This document shows positions 1-12,215 of a DNA stretch of 64,000 nucleotides, piece after piece (positions within the stretch are counted from its first letter, which is position 1; each line of letters begins with the position of its first letter). The notes beneath the pieces are model-generated. The model did no database searches. It was not told the DNA's origin and saw only the letters and a program-made list of their open reading frames with translations. The stretch is from Cristatella mucedo (lineage: Eukaryota; Bryozoa; Phylactolaemata; Cristatellidae). The stretch spans positions 2,160,001 through 2,224,000 of the forward strand of contig WPIO01000058.1 of NCBI GenBank assembly GCA_009760855.2. Reading direction: 5' to 3'. The position numbers were made by a program, and so were the translations under genes.

Positions 1-660
1 TCCAATGAGCAGCAGCAGTGTGAAGCCAAGAAAGAAACTAGTCAAATAGATTTGTCAATTTGGTTCAAAAACTGTTTTCATGTGGTACTTATGTCATTAT
101 GTATGAAGAAGTCCGGAGCTCTGCTACCCCCTCGGACCTGAAAATCCTGGCTCCGCCCATCCGCGAGGTGTACATTTAGTCCTTTGTAGGTTGCCGACCT
201 GGGCGTTGACTGACGAGTATTGCATCGTTATCTAACTACAAAATGCGACCCCGAAAGGAGTCTTCGTTACCTATCGCTATTGCTGAGACATAGGACCCAA
301 GATGCGGTTACCTGCACCTGCAAGTGAAACTGCAGTATCCTTCTTTTGCAGCATGAAGACGGGCTCCAACTTAAGCAGCCTAGAAAGCAGCTTGTGCAGC
401 CACTCAGCCTCTCAGTCCTTGGGGAGAGGCGCAGCTCCCAAGGTCGCCTGAGCACGTTGGATTAGCCTGACTGTGCTATAATGACTAGCCAGATTAGTCG
501 TGCTTGCCTGCTATGCTCAAAATGCTGTGGCTAGCACGGCTTGAGTCTGTGACCTTGGATTCAAGATCTCGTGACATTAACTGTAGCTGTGTGGGAACAA
601 TGCAAAAGCACTGATAGCGACTGGCGTGTGGTGCATGCATTGAAAAACGACAAAATATTA
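1..660. other. left-edge sequence, no gene recognised
   Basis: No open frame here shows family resemblance or convincing splice-bounded coding character. Base composition is moderate and no tandem repeat or retroelement tail is visible until the TAA-rich stretch near 690. Confidence 0.5.
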
Positions 661-684
661 CACGGTTATCCAAAAAGATATATT

Positions 685-840
685 CAGTAATAATAACAAT
701 AATAATGTACTTGATAAAGCGCCCTCAGAGAACTTAATCTCTTTCTAGGCGCTTTACATTTGCTGCAAAGGGAAATGCAATTAAATGGTAAGTAAAATCA
801 TGCTTGAAAAACAAACAAAATGAATAACATGGTTAGGGGG
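685..840 (-). mobile_element. LINE-A 3' end (tail and 3' UTR only)
   Basis: Read on the minus strand this is the LINE-A 3' UTR followed by the conserved tail (AAAGCGCC, an internal AGAGATTAAGTTCTCT, then GGGCGCTTT) and a TTATTATT-type terminus. The same tail recurs at 2331, 5486, 50821 and 63507, which identifies it. Coding sequence is absent immediately upstream. Confidence 0.8.
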
Positions 841-1121
841 TTAGTTATAGTTATTCAGATCTGCGATCGCTATTGACAGTAGAGTCAACTTGGTAAGAAA
901 AATCTATGCTATGTCGGCACCAATAGTGGGCTAGACATTGCAATTACAAAAAAGTATTAAAACTAGGCCAATCTACAAATAAAATATTGTAAAAAATCAA
1001 CTGATTCGATAACCTCATGTATAAGGCAACAGAATAGTGTTTGCCGCTTTTAAGCTGCTTGGGGTGGGGCAACAAAGAACTGGCAGGCGCTGCATACACG
1101 AGATTACGACCAGAGTAGGGG

Positions 1122-1138
1122 AGTGTGTGTGTGTGTGC

Positions 1139-1191
<53 letters not shown>

Positions 1192-1225
1192 CGCTCGAGC
1201 ACCTTACCTCTGGCCAAGGCCCAAG
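1122..1225. repeat. (GT)n microsatellite with adjoining SINE-B fragment
   Basis: A nearly pure GT run occupies 1122-1190. The next 35 bases resemble the minus-strand tRNA-like head of SINE-B (GAGCACCTTA followed by a degenerate GGCCA). ORFs crossing it on either strand are Cys/Val or His/Thr repeats and are not genes. Confidence 0.9.
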
Positions 1226-1304
1226 AGATAAAGCGGGAGCCTGGTCGGTTTTGTGGATTATCGCACGGGAGCGAGACGACACAGCTCCAGCTTGTTTAAT
1301 TTAA

Positions 1305-1900
1305 CTAAATAAAGTAGGTAGACTTGATTGTGGAGCTGATGTGGTCGTCTAACGAAAGGTCACTTTGGAACATGACACCTAGATTTCGTGCAGATTCAAC
1401 AGGAGATATACTGGCAGAGCCGATTTTGATCATTAGCCTTTCCAATTTCTGAATCACTCTTGGTTTGCCCACAACTAGTAAGTTATATCACCATTCAATT
1501 TAGGAAAGTTTTCGGCCATTCATGTCATCAATGCACGCAGCAAGGGAGTTGAGAGAATTCGACGTGCTCGAGGGCTTGGAGGGATCAAAGCACAGGTACA
1601 GCTGCATGTCATCTGCATAGACGTCAAAGCCTATATTGTGCTTGGCAGTCACATCGGCAAGAGGGGGGGCATAAACCGTGAAAGAATGAGACCAAGCACG
1701 GAGCCCTGAGGTAAAAAAAAAAAAGGTGTCCCATATTTCAAAGGCACCTCGGATGGTCTTTGTTTATTCACGTCGATACTCTTGAGTCTCCCACAGAGAT
1801 AGAATATACAGCTAAATTGAAACGCTGTGCCACAACTCCTGAACCAAGGTAATGCCCTGGTCCCAGCCTCTGTCACTGCCAACCGGTGTTAAGCATAACT
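1305..1900 (-). mobile_element. LINE-A reverse-transcriptase fragment (broken)
   Basis: On the minus strand the fragment contains the RT motif PQGSVLGLILSRF near 1680-1710, then a YADDMQLYLCFDP stretch near 1585-1625 carrying the catalytic Asp pair. It continues into the ARNLGVMFQSDLSL-type segment near 1330-1400 also seen in the 14.9 kb copy. It is frameshifted and cannot encode an active enzyme. The 3' tail of the same orientation lies at 685-840; unrelated sequence and a GT microsatellite separate the two, so this may be one copy split by deletion and insertion. Confidence 0.8.
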
Positions 1901-2016
1901 CCCTCCTGCATGCGTGAGTGAAAGACGTTCAAGAGCTAGAAAGCTGGCCACATATAGAAATGCACACAGTATGCCAGTATGACAGTATGCCCTATTAATG
2001 CAGGTAGATAAGACAA

Positions 2017-2328
2017 TAATAATAATAATAACAGGTCGTTTTTATAGTACCCTAAGAGAACTTAGTCTTTATTCAGGGTCTGTTCAAATCCCTGCAAGAG
2101 AATCAATCAATACCCAAGGATTAGTGACATACACAGTATCTAGTATGTAAAGGCAAATAAGTATTTTCCTTTGACCAGCATGCTAAAGCAAACACGAAGA
2201 CACTCATGGCCATCAATTAGTAAGACCTATAGCTAGTAATGTGCACTGAATCATGCATCATAACGCTCGCAAAGCATACCAAACAGACAAGTCCACTGGG
2301 ACGAAAGAAAAGTTTCTTTAGCTGAGAC

Positions 2329-2361
<33 letters not shown>

Positions 2362-3375
2362 TTGCACTTGATAAAGCGCCCTCAGAGAACTTAATCTCTT
2401 TCTAGGTGCTTTACATTTGCTGCAAAGTGATATGCAATTGAATAGTAAGTGCTTGAAAAACAAACAAAATGAATAATATGGTTAGGGTGACATGCACAGG
2501 GTCAGCATGCAAATGTGGTTAGTGGCAGCATGCACAGTGTCAGCACGCATAAGCACATGAAGGACGGCACGCTTTAGCACATGAAGGACCAGTCACGGGG
2601 ACCCACTAAATGCTGTCCTTAATAGGTGTGTTTTTAAGTTTCTTTTAAATGTGGTCAGGTCATGGAATGTTCTGACGCAGGTCGGGAGGGAGTTCCAGGC
2701 TTTGGGAGCATACGAGCTGAATGCACGGTCTCCAAAGAATTTAAGGTTTGTACGAGGTATTTCCAGACTGTCGGATTCCGAAAAGCGGGTGGTACGATGC
2801 TTGGCCTGATGGGGTGGTATATCTGAAAGATAGGCTGGAGCCATAGAATGAAGAGACCTAAAAGTGAGCGACAAAACCTTGAAGTCAATCTGTTGCCTCA
2901 CTGGTAGCCAGTGCAGGTCGGCGAGAAGTGGAGTGATGTGGCAACTGCGACGCTCACGACGGACAAGCCTAGCTGCAGAGTTTTGCACCAGCTGCAATCG
3001 CCTGATCGCACATGCTGGTAGGCCAGTAAGCAGTTAGTTGCAGAAGTCGACGGGATGTCACGAATGCATGGACCAACTTGGACGTGGTATCCTTATCTAA
3101 ACAAGCCCTTTAAAAGATACAAGCTCATTTCTGGCAGTGACAGTACTCGGAAGTGAGCTCCAGACTTTCGGTGCAAAGGAGCTGAAGGCTCGGTAAGCAA
3201 AAGAAATTCAATTTAGTGTGAGGGCCCTCGAGGTGACTATATGGTGAGGAGCAGGTGGTATAAAAGAGCACACAGTGATAACAAGAGCAAGGAGGCCGGA
3301 TAGGTACGCTGGTGCTAGCGAGTGAGGTGACCAGAAAGCCAGACTGCGAGTCTAGCAATCTATTCGATACTTGAT
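2017..3375 (-). mobile_element. LINE-B copy, split by a nested LINE-A
   Basis: LINE-B 3' sequence runs 2017-2330 (starting with an AAT repeat) and its coding C-terminus resumes at about 3106-3375. The same uninterrupted junction is present in the copy at 17412-18070 (GCTGAGACTTTAA followed by ATACAAG), which shows that 2331-3105 was inserted later. The minus-strand frames near 3125-3358 resemble the AP-YLS...GDRAFS-like end of CR1/L2-type ORF2 but are frameshifted. Confidence 0.75.
2331..3105 (-). mobile_element. LINE-A copy, 5'-truncated, nested in LINE-B
   Basis: The minus-strand frame 2997-2593 encodes the ORF2 C-terminus of a CR1/L2-like LINE: NSAARLVRRERRSCHITPLL, then LADLHWLPVRQQIDFKV, then an APKAWNSLPTCVRTF block and a final FKRNLKTHLLRTAF. 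The 3' UTR and hairpin tail follow down to an (AAT)n end at 2331. Upstream coding sequence is missing (5' truncation typical of target-primed reverse transcription). It is one of the less decayed copies in the window. Confidence 0.88.
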
Positions 3376-3477
3376 TGTGACCCAGCGAAGCTCTGACAAA
3401 TGTGTTTCGACGTGGCAGCTATGCCCTTAACGACAAACCAGCCGAGCTGCTGATAATAATGATGCAAATATATATGT

Positions 3478-4445
3478 AAATATGTGTGCAATGTAATTTA
3501 ATGTAATGTATCTCTGTCTGTAACTCCACAATGTCATAAAGACCATGTAGGTGTTACGCAGGAGAGTTTTGTATAGCGCAGTCACAGCCTAAGCGGCTTT
3601 CGGTACGCATTCGGTAGCCAACAGACTTTGTCTCACGCAACAAAGAGAAAGTGGGAAGCATAGCAGAGTCAGGAGAGCAGTTGAGGTAGTGATTAGTATG
3701 GAAGTAGCAGCTCAGGACCGCTGAAAAGGATGAGCCATAATTGGCAGTTGGAGAGTAGTTGTCGTTGCATTAGAATTGTGGAAGCGAGTTCCACAGTCTA
3801 GGACCTGCAGAGCTAAAGCTTCTGTCGCCAACGATCTTTAAGCGGAGGAATGGAACAGCTAATTATTGTCCATACAGGACCTGAGGGCGCGAACAGGCTG
3901 AAACTGATGCAGCAGTTCAACTAGGTACGAAGGAGCCAAGCCATGGCAGGCCTTATGGGTCAGTGTAAGAACTTTGCTCTGTATCTGTTGCTCAACCGGC
4001 ATTATGGGTCAGTGTAAGAACTTTGCTCTGTATCTGTTGCTCAGCCGGCATCCATCCTAGCTCTTTTGGCAAAGGAGACACGTGCTCAAACCTCTGGGAC
4101 TTGAAGACTAGCCTTGCAGCCATATTCATAGTCAGCTGCAGTGGCCGAATAGCTTTCTTTGGTAGCCCAGCCAAAAGGGAATTACAGTAATCAAGCCGAG
4201 ACAGATCTAAGGAGCTAGTTAAATTGTTTGCAAGCCACTGGGAAGATAGCTCCTAATCTTGGATAGGGATCGGACGTGATGGCTAGCTGTAGAAGCAGTC
4301 TTCTGAATGAAGCTTTTAAAATTGAGGCAGCTGTCAAAAACGACACCTAAATTTCGAGCACTTGGTGGTAATCGCACAATAGCATCACCTATTAGAAGAG
4401 CAAAGCCTTTTAATCCAGCCACACGCTTAGGGTGTCCTATAAGCA
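3478..4445 (-). mobile_element. LINE-C copy, 5'-truncated
   Basis: On the minus strand the 4220-4440 part encodes an SARNLGVVFDSCLNFKSFIQ segment typical of the region just after the RT core, followed by an [20 protein letters not shown] block (minus 4174-3992) and a decayed C-terminus to about 3600. The 3' end is an ATTAC-rich tail near 3490 (TAATGTAATGTATCTCTGTC on the plus strand). A 49-bp tandem duplication lies at 3955-4052. The copy stops where the GT microsatellite begins. Confidence 0.78.
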
Positions 4446-4692
<247 letters not shown>

Positions 4693-5160
4693 TGCGTCGC
4701 GAGTGCCTGTAGCTGAGCTTAGCCGAATGCAGGATTTATATAATGTTCTAAAGAATATCGTAATGATACACAAAAACAAAGAATAATTTGAAGATTTTAA
4801 CGATAGTAATGAGGATAAGGGAGAAAAATGTATTCATGACGTCTGTCGTCTTGTCTTGGAGCCTACCAGCAAAGGATACAGTCATCGTTAGCAGGGTAGT
4901 GATAAACATAGCTGATTTTGATGACAGTGACCATCCACCTTCAGAGAAGAAGGGCTGAAACTCTAGAAGCATCTCTGAGCATTTATGCATGTGTCGTGCC
5001 ATTTTCGACATTGGCCTTGTTCATCCTACCGGTTTAGTCACCATTGGGGTGTTGAAGATATCACTTAAGATTATATCTGATGCTACTTGGAAACTATGAG
5101 CACGCTGTTAATGCACATGAGTGCTCGCACGCACGTGCACACACGCTGTTCGGTTCGCAG

Positions 5161-5182
5161 GTGTGTGTGTGCGCGTGCGTGC

Positions 5183-5215
<33 letters not shown>

Positions 5216-5230
5216 TGTGTGTGTGTGTGC
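5161..5230. repeat. (GT)n microsatellite
   Basis: Seventy bases of GT with a GCGC/GCGT interruption near the start and one TATG interruption. It lies in otherwise unremarkable sequence between LINE-C and a LINE-A copy. Confidence 0.9.
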
Positions 5231-5485
5231 ATTAGATGGTTCTCAGGCGTGAGCGAGCACTGTGCGCCCGTGTGCCTGTGCGAGCCTTTTCCACGAGAGG
5301 GTGCAGCAAGTTGAATGGCTGGCTGGCGGGTATTCCTTTCTGGTTCGTTACCACTCCGGGCACCTTGGAGTAGCTGCTAATCGCTGCCAATTGCTGTAGC
5401 CACAAGCCGGTTATGCAGCCAGCATCCCGAAGAAGAACCGTGGCATCTGGTTAACGTCACTCGTTCACCTCATCGGCACAGGGGG

Positions 5486-6295
5486 GTAATAATAATAATA
5501 ATAATGCACTTGATAAAGCACCCACCCTCAGAGAACTCAATCTCTTTCTAAGCGCTTTACATTTGCTGCAAAGGGAAACGCGATTGAATGGTGAGTAATA
5601 TCATGCTTGATAAACAACATGAACAACGTGCTTAGGGGTGACATGCACAGGGTCAGCATGCAAATGTGGTTAGTGGCAGCATGCACAGTGTCAGCACGCA
5701 TAAGCACATGAAGGACGAATCACAGGACCCACGAAATGCTGTCCTAAATAGGTGTGTTTTTAAGTTCTTTTTAAATATGGTCAAGTCAGGGGATGTTCTG
5801 ACAGAAGTTGGGATGGAGTTCCAGGCTTTGGGAGCATACGAAGTATATGCACGGTCTCCAAAGGATTTGAGGTTTGTACGAGGTGTTGGTAAACTGCTGG
5901 ATTCCGAAAAGCGGGTGGTACGACGCTTGGCCTGGTGGGGGAGTAGATCTGAGAGATAGGCTGGAGCCAAAGAATGAAGTGACCTAAAAGTGAGCGACAA
6001 AACCTTGAAGTCGATCCGTTGCTTGACTGGAAGTCAGTGCAGGTCAGCGAGAAGTGGTGTGATGTGGCAACTGCGACGCTCACGACGGACAAGCCTAGCT
6101 GCGGAGTTTTACACCAGCTGCAGTCGCCTGATTGCCTATGCCGGTAGGCCAGCAAGCAGTGAGTTACAGAAGTCAAGACGGGATGTCACAAATGCATGGG
6201 CCAACTTAGGTGTGGTATCCTTATCTAAACAGGCCCGAATTTTAGCAATGTTATGTATCTGAAAGTAGGCAGACTTGACTGTGGAGCTGGGTAAG
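5486..6295 (-). mobile_element. LINE-A copy, 5'-truncated, recent
   Basis: On the minus strand it encodes a DLLPHQAKRRTTRFSES block, GDRAYTSYAPKAWNSIPTSV and an FKKNLKTHLFRTAF end, followed by the 3' UTR and hairpin tail and an (AAT)n terminus at 5486. It shares nearly all bases over about 300 bp with the copy at 14746-15562: the antisense translations differ at a single residue in 90. That indicates recent transposition. It is truncated at about 6295 and has no RT core. Confidence 0.88.
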
Positions 6296-7600
6296 AGTAG
6301 ACTGCCTTCCAGGCCTCATCGGGGCACGCGTGTGGTGGCCACGGCGTCTTCACTGACTGTCTGGTCGATGGCCTCGAGCCATCTACCCCATCAGCCGTCA
6401 TAAGCTCGAGGTGGGCACAATGGAGCCGCCCAGATATCAAAGAAAGCGCTGGTGAAGCAAGCATGATTGGTGATTTTATCAGGTCTTTGTCGGACCCCCT
6501 GATGCAAGGTCCGTGCTGGTCGTGGCAATGTGAAGAGATGTGAGAGATGCTGCGAACGACCGTATCTGACTGTGGCTGTAAGTCAGCTGACAGTCTGGAT
6601 GTGTTCATCCGTTTGGTGAGGGCAAAGAGAATCATAATGCCGGCCGTTGGCCGAAAACCTCTGCATACTTGTTTGCCGTCTGCTTAGACGAGCCATTGAC
6701 TTTTGATGACCAATTTTCGTGTTCCACTATCTCTTAGAAGGATCGGCCTGTGCAGTACCTCGTAACTGGTCTACCGCTGCTGCTGCCGCCACCGCCGCTT
6801 GCCAGGGTCTGAATCGAAGTCGCTCGGCTACCGTTGATGCAATGCTCGCCGCGCTCCGTTTTGATCTAGGAAGCCGACCGCTTTGCTTTGATCTAGGGAG
6901 CCAGCCGCCGATAGCAGCATATCCGCTCTAGCTGGGTAGCGCTACCGGAGGGCTCGTGCCGGCATCCATCTTGACCGTGCCACGTCATGGCCCGGTGAAA
7001 CTCAATTATTGGAAAAGCTTCTTTCCATTACAGAGGTCATTAATTACTGCGCACTAATTCATTTTCTGCTAGCATGCAGTAATTATAGCCCGGCGGCTCG
7101 TTCGCGCTACGTGCGTGGCGGCACCGCGCGGCACTCGCGTGCACACTGGCGCTGCCGCCGGAGCTGAGTCGGGCCGGATGCTGAACAACCGTTGGCTCTT
7201 TAATCATGGGAAGCGGCTACCTTATTCAGCCAGCTCGGCACGCCTCCTCTCACACTCGCCTGGCCTCGCGATCGCAGACCTGCTGCAGCCCGTGCCACCA
7301 GTGCCACTGCCAGACGTGCGACAGGCAGCGCCGCCTTCAGTTATAGACCAGAACAACCCGGGCATGCCGACACGATGGCATCTCGGGCGATGGGCAAGCA
7401 CCGGATGCCGTGCTTTGGGCATTGGCCTTGAGTGCGAGCAGGTCGAGGGCTAAGGCTCGGTGCAGAAGCCTCGCTAGCTAAAATGCAAAACAGCATGTGA
7501 GGAGCTTCGCTCATCTAATCTGGAATTGCCGTGACTTTCGTAGCTTTCGTTCGTGTCCCCCTCACAGGTGTCCTCCACAAGCGGCAAGTTGCTCACTGTC
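6296..7600. other. non-coding stretch with a TAAT-motif cluster
   Basis: No gene is recognised. A short near-duplication (TTTGATCTAGG...AGCC) occurs at 6860-6905. An AT-rich patch at 7000-7090 carries four TAAT-type homeodomain core motifs inside GC-rich surroundings. The 112-residue ORF at 7115-7453 has no family resemblance and no splice context. Confidence 0.5.
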
Positions 7601-7609
7601 GAAGTAGGG

Positions 7610-7838
<229 letters not shown>

Positions 7839-7841
<3 letters not shown>

Positions 7842-7965
7842 TTAATTTGTATAGCGCCCTAAGACAACTTAATCTCTATCCAGGTGCTTCACATATGCTC
7901 AGGGCTCGATACCATGACCTTGGTCGCAAAAGGCGCATACCTTACCCCTAGGCCATATCAGGGGT
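7839..7965 (-). mobile_element. SINE-B copy
   Basis: On the minus strand it has a tRNA-like head (a GGGTAAGGT-type A-box region and a degenerate GAGCCC B box), then the SINE-B body ending in an AGCGCC...GGCGCT hairpin tail and an ACAAATTAA terminus. It abuts the TG end of the preceding microsatellite. The best-preserved relatives are at 21078-21217 and 25942-26086. Confidence 0.7.
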
Positions 7966-10920
7966 AGCAACTAGCTACTACATGATACGCATGCCTTCTC
8001 ATGTTTCACAGATGTTCTGCTATTAGTGCTGCTGCTGCTGCTGGCACTGGTGGCGGCGCCAGGTTTAGACGAGCTTGGAGCATCAGTGCTTTCGAATGGT
8101 CAAAGTCTGTGAACGTGGGAATACTGAGCCATAGCAGGTGATTCGAGTCTCTTTGCCGAGGAAATAAATAGCAGAATGTGGTCAGGTTAGAAGGATGTCT
8201 GCAAGATGCTGCACACACACACATACACACACGGGCGCGAGCAAATCGTCCAAATTTTGCACTAACGGACCACCTGTAAAGCAGTCAGGCCTTCTTTTCT
8301 CCATCGGAGCTGCATCGTTGGTTGGACTGGCTCGAGCACAAAGCGGCTCCCATAGTTCTTTGCACGTTGCAAAGCTGAGTGCCTTCTTTAACTCACACGT
8401 TGCTGAGCCTGCTGCTGCTGCACCCCTGAAAGCCTGCCGGCCGTGGGTAGGGCACAGGGCGATGGGAGCTCATCCTTCCTATAATGATTGGTCGGCGTCA
8501 TCTTTGCCACAGCCTTGCTGTGTGTCAACCAAACGGGAACCCAGCGGAGGCCACTGCAAGTCGTTGGCCCTGTCCAATTCCGTGGTCTGCATGCAGCAGC
8601 AGCTCTAGTGGCTGCAAAGCGGCACCAGCAACGTACGTGAGCTCACTCTAGGCCCCAGCAGATCACACCCCCTGTTGCTGCAGATTTTAAACATTAGGCA
8701 ACAACTTATCTTCAAAGCTTGCCGACTACTGACCTAAGAGAAGACCAAGAGTTCTAGCGATCGTTCGCATTCCTTCAACACCATCCGATCTGTCCACACA
8801 GGCAGGCATGCCAGGCTTCAAGCTATTGTTGTTTACTGCAAGAGCAAACAGTCACAGCGGTACTCGGCTCGGGTTTGACCTCGACATTTCCTCTCATCGG
8901 CAGCGACGTCAGGATACATCACATCGAAGTCGACAGGGTTGTGGTGGGAGCAAGCATAGCCATGTGAGCACCACCTGATCAGATCAGCCACCTGTTGCTA
9001 CCAGGACTCAGAAAAAATTTGAAGATGGCGCCAGTCCCTGCATAGCAGGCTGCAGCTGCTTGCCTGCAGCAGCATCCTGACGTGACGCAGGCAATGGTTT
9101 AGGCCAGCAGTTTTGGAGCTAAGCTTGCAGCAGCGCTGCATAGATGCTCGCCTACCCTCCTCCTCCTCCTCCTGCTGGCCCGGGCCGAGCAAGCGTGCTT
9201 GCAACAGGATGGCCGGCGAGCCATTGTATGCGCCGTGCGCGCTTGCAGCACACCACCTGCAGTCCCGCGAGGGCGCGGCACGCTAAGCCTGAAAGGTCAA
9301 TAAATTAACGCCTGAACTGCTATTCGAGCGGAGCAACCTCGCGGGACTTGGCGTCTCCTCGAGGCCGCCGTGTTTTGTGCATGCGCCGACAATCGCGAGC
9401 TCGCCTCCTCGCCTTCGCCGCCGATCCCGGGAGACGACCTGCACACTCCTGGCAGGCTGGCGCTCCCGCACGCGGACCGGGTCGACGGCTCTGCCTCGCC
9501 GTCTACCGTCCTTCGCTCGGCTGCGCGATGTGCTGCCATGCAACGTGACGGCCGTCGGTGTCACGGACCGTCGCTCGACCGTCCTTTGGCGGCTAATGAG
9601 GCGCGCGTCCAAGGAAATTCGCGCGAGAGCAGCACTACCTAGGCGCTCGCCGACGGCTGGGCTGCCGAGGCAGATCAACAGATCAACTGAGCCACGGCGG
9701 TGGACGCGGGCTGTGGCGGCAGCATCACCGTCGAGGGCGATCGCCATCGTGCCGTTGTATCTACTCTGCGGAGCTCGAGCACAGAGCTGGCGCTTGTCCG
9801 TGCTGCTGCACAATACTGTCGCCCAGTGCCCCCTGCCCAGATTGCTGCCAACGGCCTGCAGATAAGGACAGTCAATGGTTGCAGCTTGCAGCCCACGGCT
9901 CTCAAACATGCTCAAACAATGCTGCTGATCATAGCATCATGTCTCAGGTTTCAAATTTTCCCCATTTAGCGCAGGCTTCGCAAACTTGGCATTCTAGCAC
10001 GACTTGCTTGAGGCCTCCCTAATGTCCTTATGATCAGATCTCTTTGCCGGGGGGGGGGGCACCGCTGCTGCTGCTGCTGCCTCTGCTGCTGATCTGATCT
10101 GATCTGATCGCACTGCTGCCTTCGGACGGTTTTCCTTCATTCATCTGCTCTCAAGAGGACACGAGGGCCGGTGACGCACGCTGCTGCCGCCACTGCCGCC
10201 GCTGCTGCTGCTGCTTCTGTCAGTCGTGCTGTCGTTGCAGTGGTCCGTCTGTCGTGGGCATCGACGAGATGCCTGCCACAGACTGTGAGAGAGCACCACA
10301 TCTGCTAAGCTGGTCCGGCTGGTTCTGACAGCCGACCGAACTGACCCATCCCACCAGCCGTGCTAGATGCAGGCAGATGTGCTTTGTGATGTCAGTCGAT
10401 GGCGAGAAGCTTGCTAGAGTTTGGAAACAATGCCTCACAGAGGGCACACGATGTCGCATTCGCAGCTGCCAGCAGATAAGATATTTGCAACTATGGTGAC
10501 AGGCTCTTTGAAACTATGTACTGATATTGTGTCAGTTTGGTAAAAGCTTCAGCAATCTAGCAGTCGCAAGAAACATCTGTGCACTGCGGTGCGACAGCTT
10601 GTCGTGCTGAGCCTCTCACTCTCCCCCCCCCCAGCCTCTACCGCCCAGATTTACGTGGCATTTTCCATCTGCCAGAGTTTGAGCTTTGACAGTCCGTGCG
10701 GCTGGCTAATATAGCAGCAGTGTGCATCGGCGTCGGGCCCTAAAGAACAGTGGAAGCAGCTGGCCCATCCAGCGTGTGCAGAGACCGTGTTGATCGGTCT
10801 CCAGTGCTCTGCTACCTGCTCTCTCTGTGCCCAAACGAGTGCAAAATTGTACATTGACTGCTGCTTTGACTATGCACTGGAGGCATTTAGAAAACATTTT
10901 GTTTGTAGATGAGAGGGAAA
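7966..10920. other. no gene recognised; simple-sequence and Leu/Ala-rich shadows
   Basis: Contains GCT/CTG-rich patches (8025, 8410, 9045, 10065, 10200), a G run near 10050, a (CTGAT)n patch at 10091-10110 and ORFs of up to about 210 codons without recognisable domains. The 9.28-9.92 kb ORF overlaps on both strands with equally long shadows, as expected from GC-rich composition. Nothing here can be supported as a gene. Confidence 0.5.
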
Positions 10921-10924
10921 TGCA

Positions 10925-11830
10925 ACCAACCTGCTAGTTATGGGCAAACCTAGTGTGACTCCGAAGTTGGAATATCTATACCTCAATATCGGTCCTGCCT
11001 GTGTATCTCCTGTTGCGCCTGTTTGCAATCTGGATGGCCTTCTTCAAAGTGACCTTATAGTAGACGACCACATCAGCTCTATAGTCAAGTCTGCTTACTT
11101 TCAGCTATATAATGTTGCAAAAATTTCCTTTGCAGCAATGTTAAAACGCCTAGAAAGAGATTGAGTTCTTTGAGATCGTTTTATCAAATATATTATTATT
11201 AAAATTCGGGCCCGCTTAGACAAGGAAAGAGTTCACGATCCATGATTTGCTACACCATACCTCTACTTCTGTTACATACTTGTGCTTGCAGCTGGTGCAA
11301 AATTCTGAAGCCAGGTTTGCCTATCGTGAGCGTGGCAGTTGCCACATTACATCACTTCTTGCCGACCTGCACTGGCTCCCCATCAAGCAGCAAGCAGACT
11401 TCAAGGTTTTGTCACTCACTTTTTGGTAGGTGCCTTCATTCGCTGGCTCCAGACTACCTATCAGAACTAATCCTTAATCAGGCCACGAATCGTACCACTC
11501 GCTCTTTTAATCAATTCCTTTAGCTCAGCCTCGATCAAACCTCAAATCATCTAAAGACGTTGACTTTAGTTCGTATGCTCCCAGAGCCCGGAACTCACTT
11601 CCGACTGACATCCAGACAAGTCCGTACTTGACATTTAAAAAGAAGCTAAAACGGACCTGTTCCTCACAACATTATCCGGGTCGTTGTGAGTTATTCTTGG
11701 GGTGATTATTCGGGCTGACACTGTTCATGTTATCGCTAAGCATGTCAGCAGGCTTTTTTTGCAGCATATGTCAAGAGCAAAAGGGCCTAGGTAGAGATTT
11801 AGTTCTCTGACGTCGCTACACAAACGTATT
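10925..11830 (+). mobile_element. LINE-A-like copy with a nested LINE tail
   Basis: From 10938 the plus strand reads VMGKPSVTPKLEYLYLNIG-type sequence matching the 14.85 kb copy, interrupted at about 11108-11207 by a second, very short 3' tail. The host resumes with ATTCGGGCCCGCTTAGACAAGG and runs through a QNSEARFAYRERGSCHITSL block and an APDYLSEL-like end. A tail-like GCCTAGGTAGAGATTTAG motif follows near 11788. Several frameshifts are present. Confidence 0.75.
11108..11207 (+). mobile_element. nested LINE-A 3' tail (extreme 5' truncation)
   Basis: This ~95 bp piece contains only TTTGCAGCAATGTTAAAACG, the hairpin tail and an ATTATTATTA end. It is inserted between GCAAAAA and AATTCGGG, which are contiguous in the 15.04 kb copy (GCTAAAACTCGGG). 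It is the minimal product of an abortive LINE integration. Confidence 0.75.
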
Positions 11831-11834
11831 ACTA

Positions 11835-12215
11835 TTGCTAATGTAATGTATTTCCGTCTGTAACTCCACAAAGCCACGAATACTATGTAGGCGTTACGCA
11901 AGAGAGCTGTGTATAGCAAACTCACAGCCTAAGCGGCTGTCGGCACTCATTCGGTCGCCAACAGACTGCATCTCACGCAACGAAGAGAAAGTGGGAAGCA
12001 TAGCAGAGTCAGGAGAGCAGTTGAGGTAGTGAGTAGCATGGAAGTAGCAGCTCAGGACTGCTGAAAAGGATGAGCCATAGTCGGCAGCAGGAGAGTAGTT
12101 GTCGTTGAGTAAGAATCGTGGAAGTGGCGAGTTCCACGGTCTAGGACCTGCAGAGCAGAAAGCTAACGGTCTGTAAGCAGAGGAATGGAACAGCTAATGT
12201 ATTGCCCATACAGGT
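11835..12215 (-). mobile_element. LINE-C 3' fragment
   Basis: Starts with TAATGTAATGTATTTCCGTC and continues with the same minus-strand C-terminal region as 3478-3860 (GGTCTAGGACCTGCAGAGC, GGAATGGAACAGCTAAT). It is frameshifted and truncated. Confidence 0.75.

Noticed and set aside
10091-10115. CRISPR-like or regulatory direct repeats (CTGAT units)
   Set aside because: A short pentanucleotide microsatellite with no spacers.
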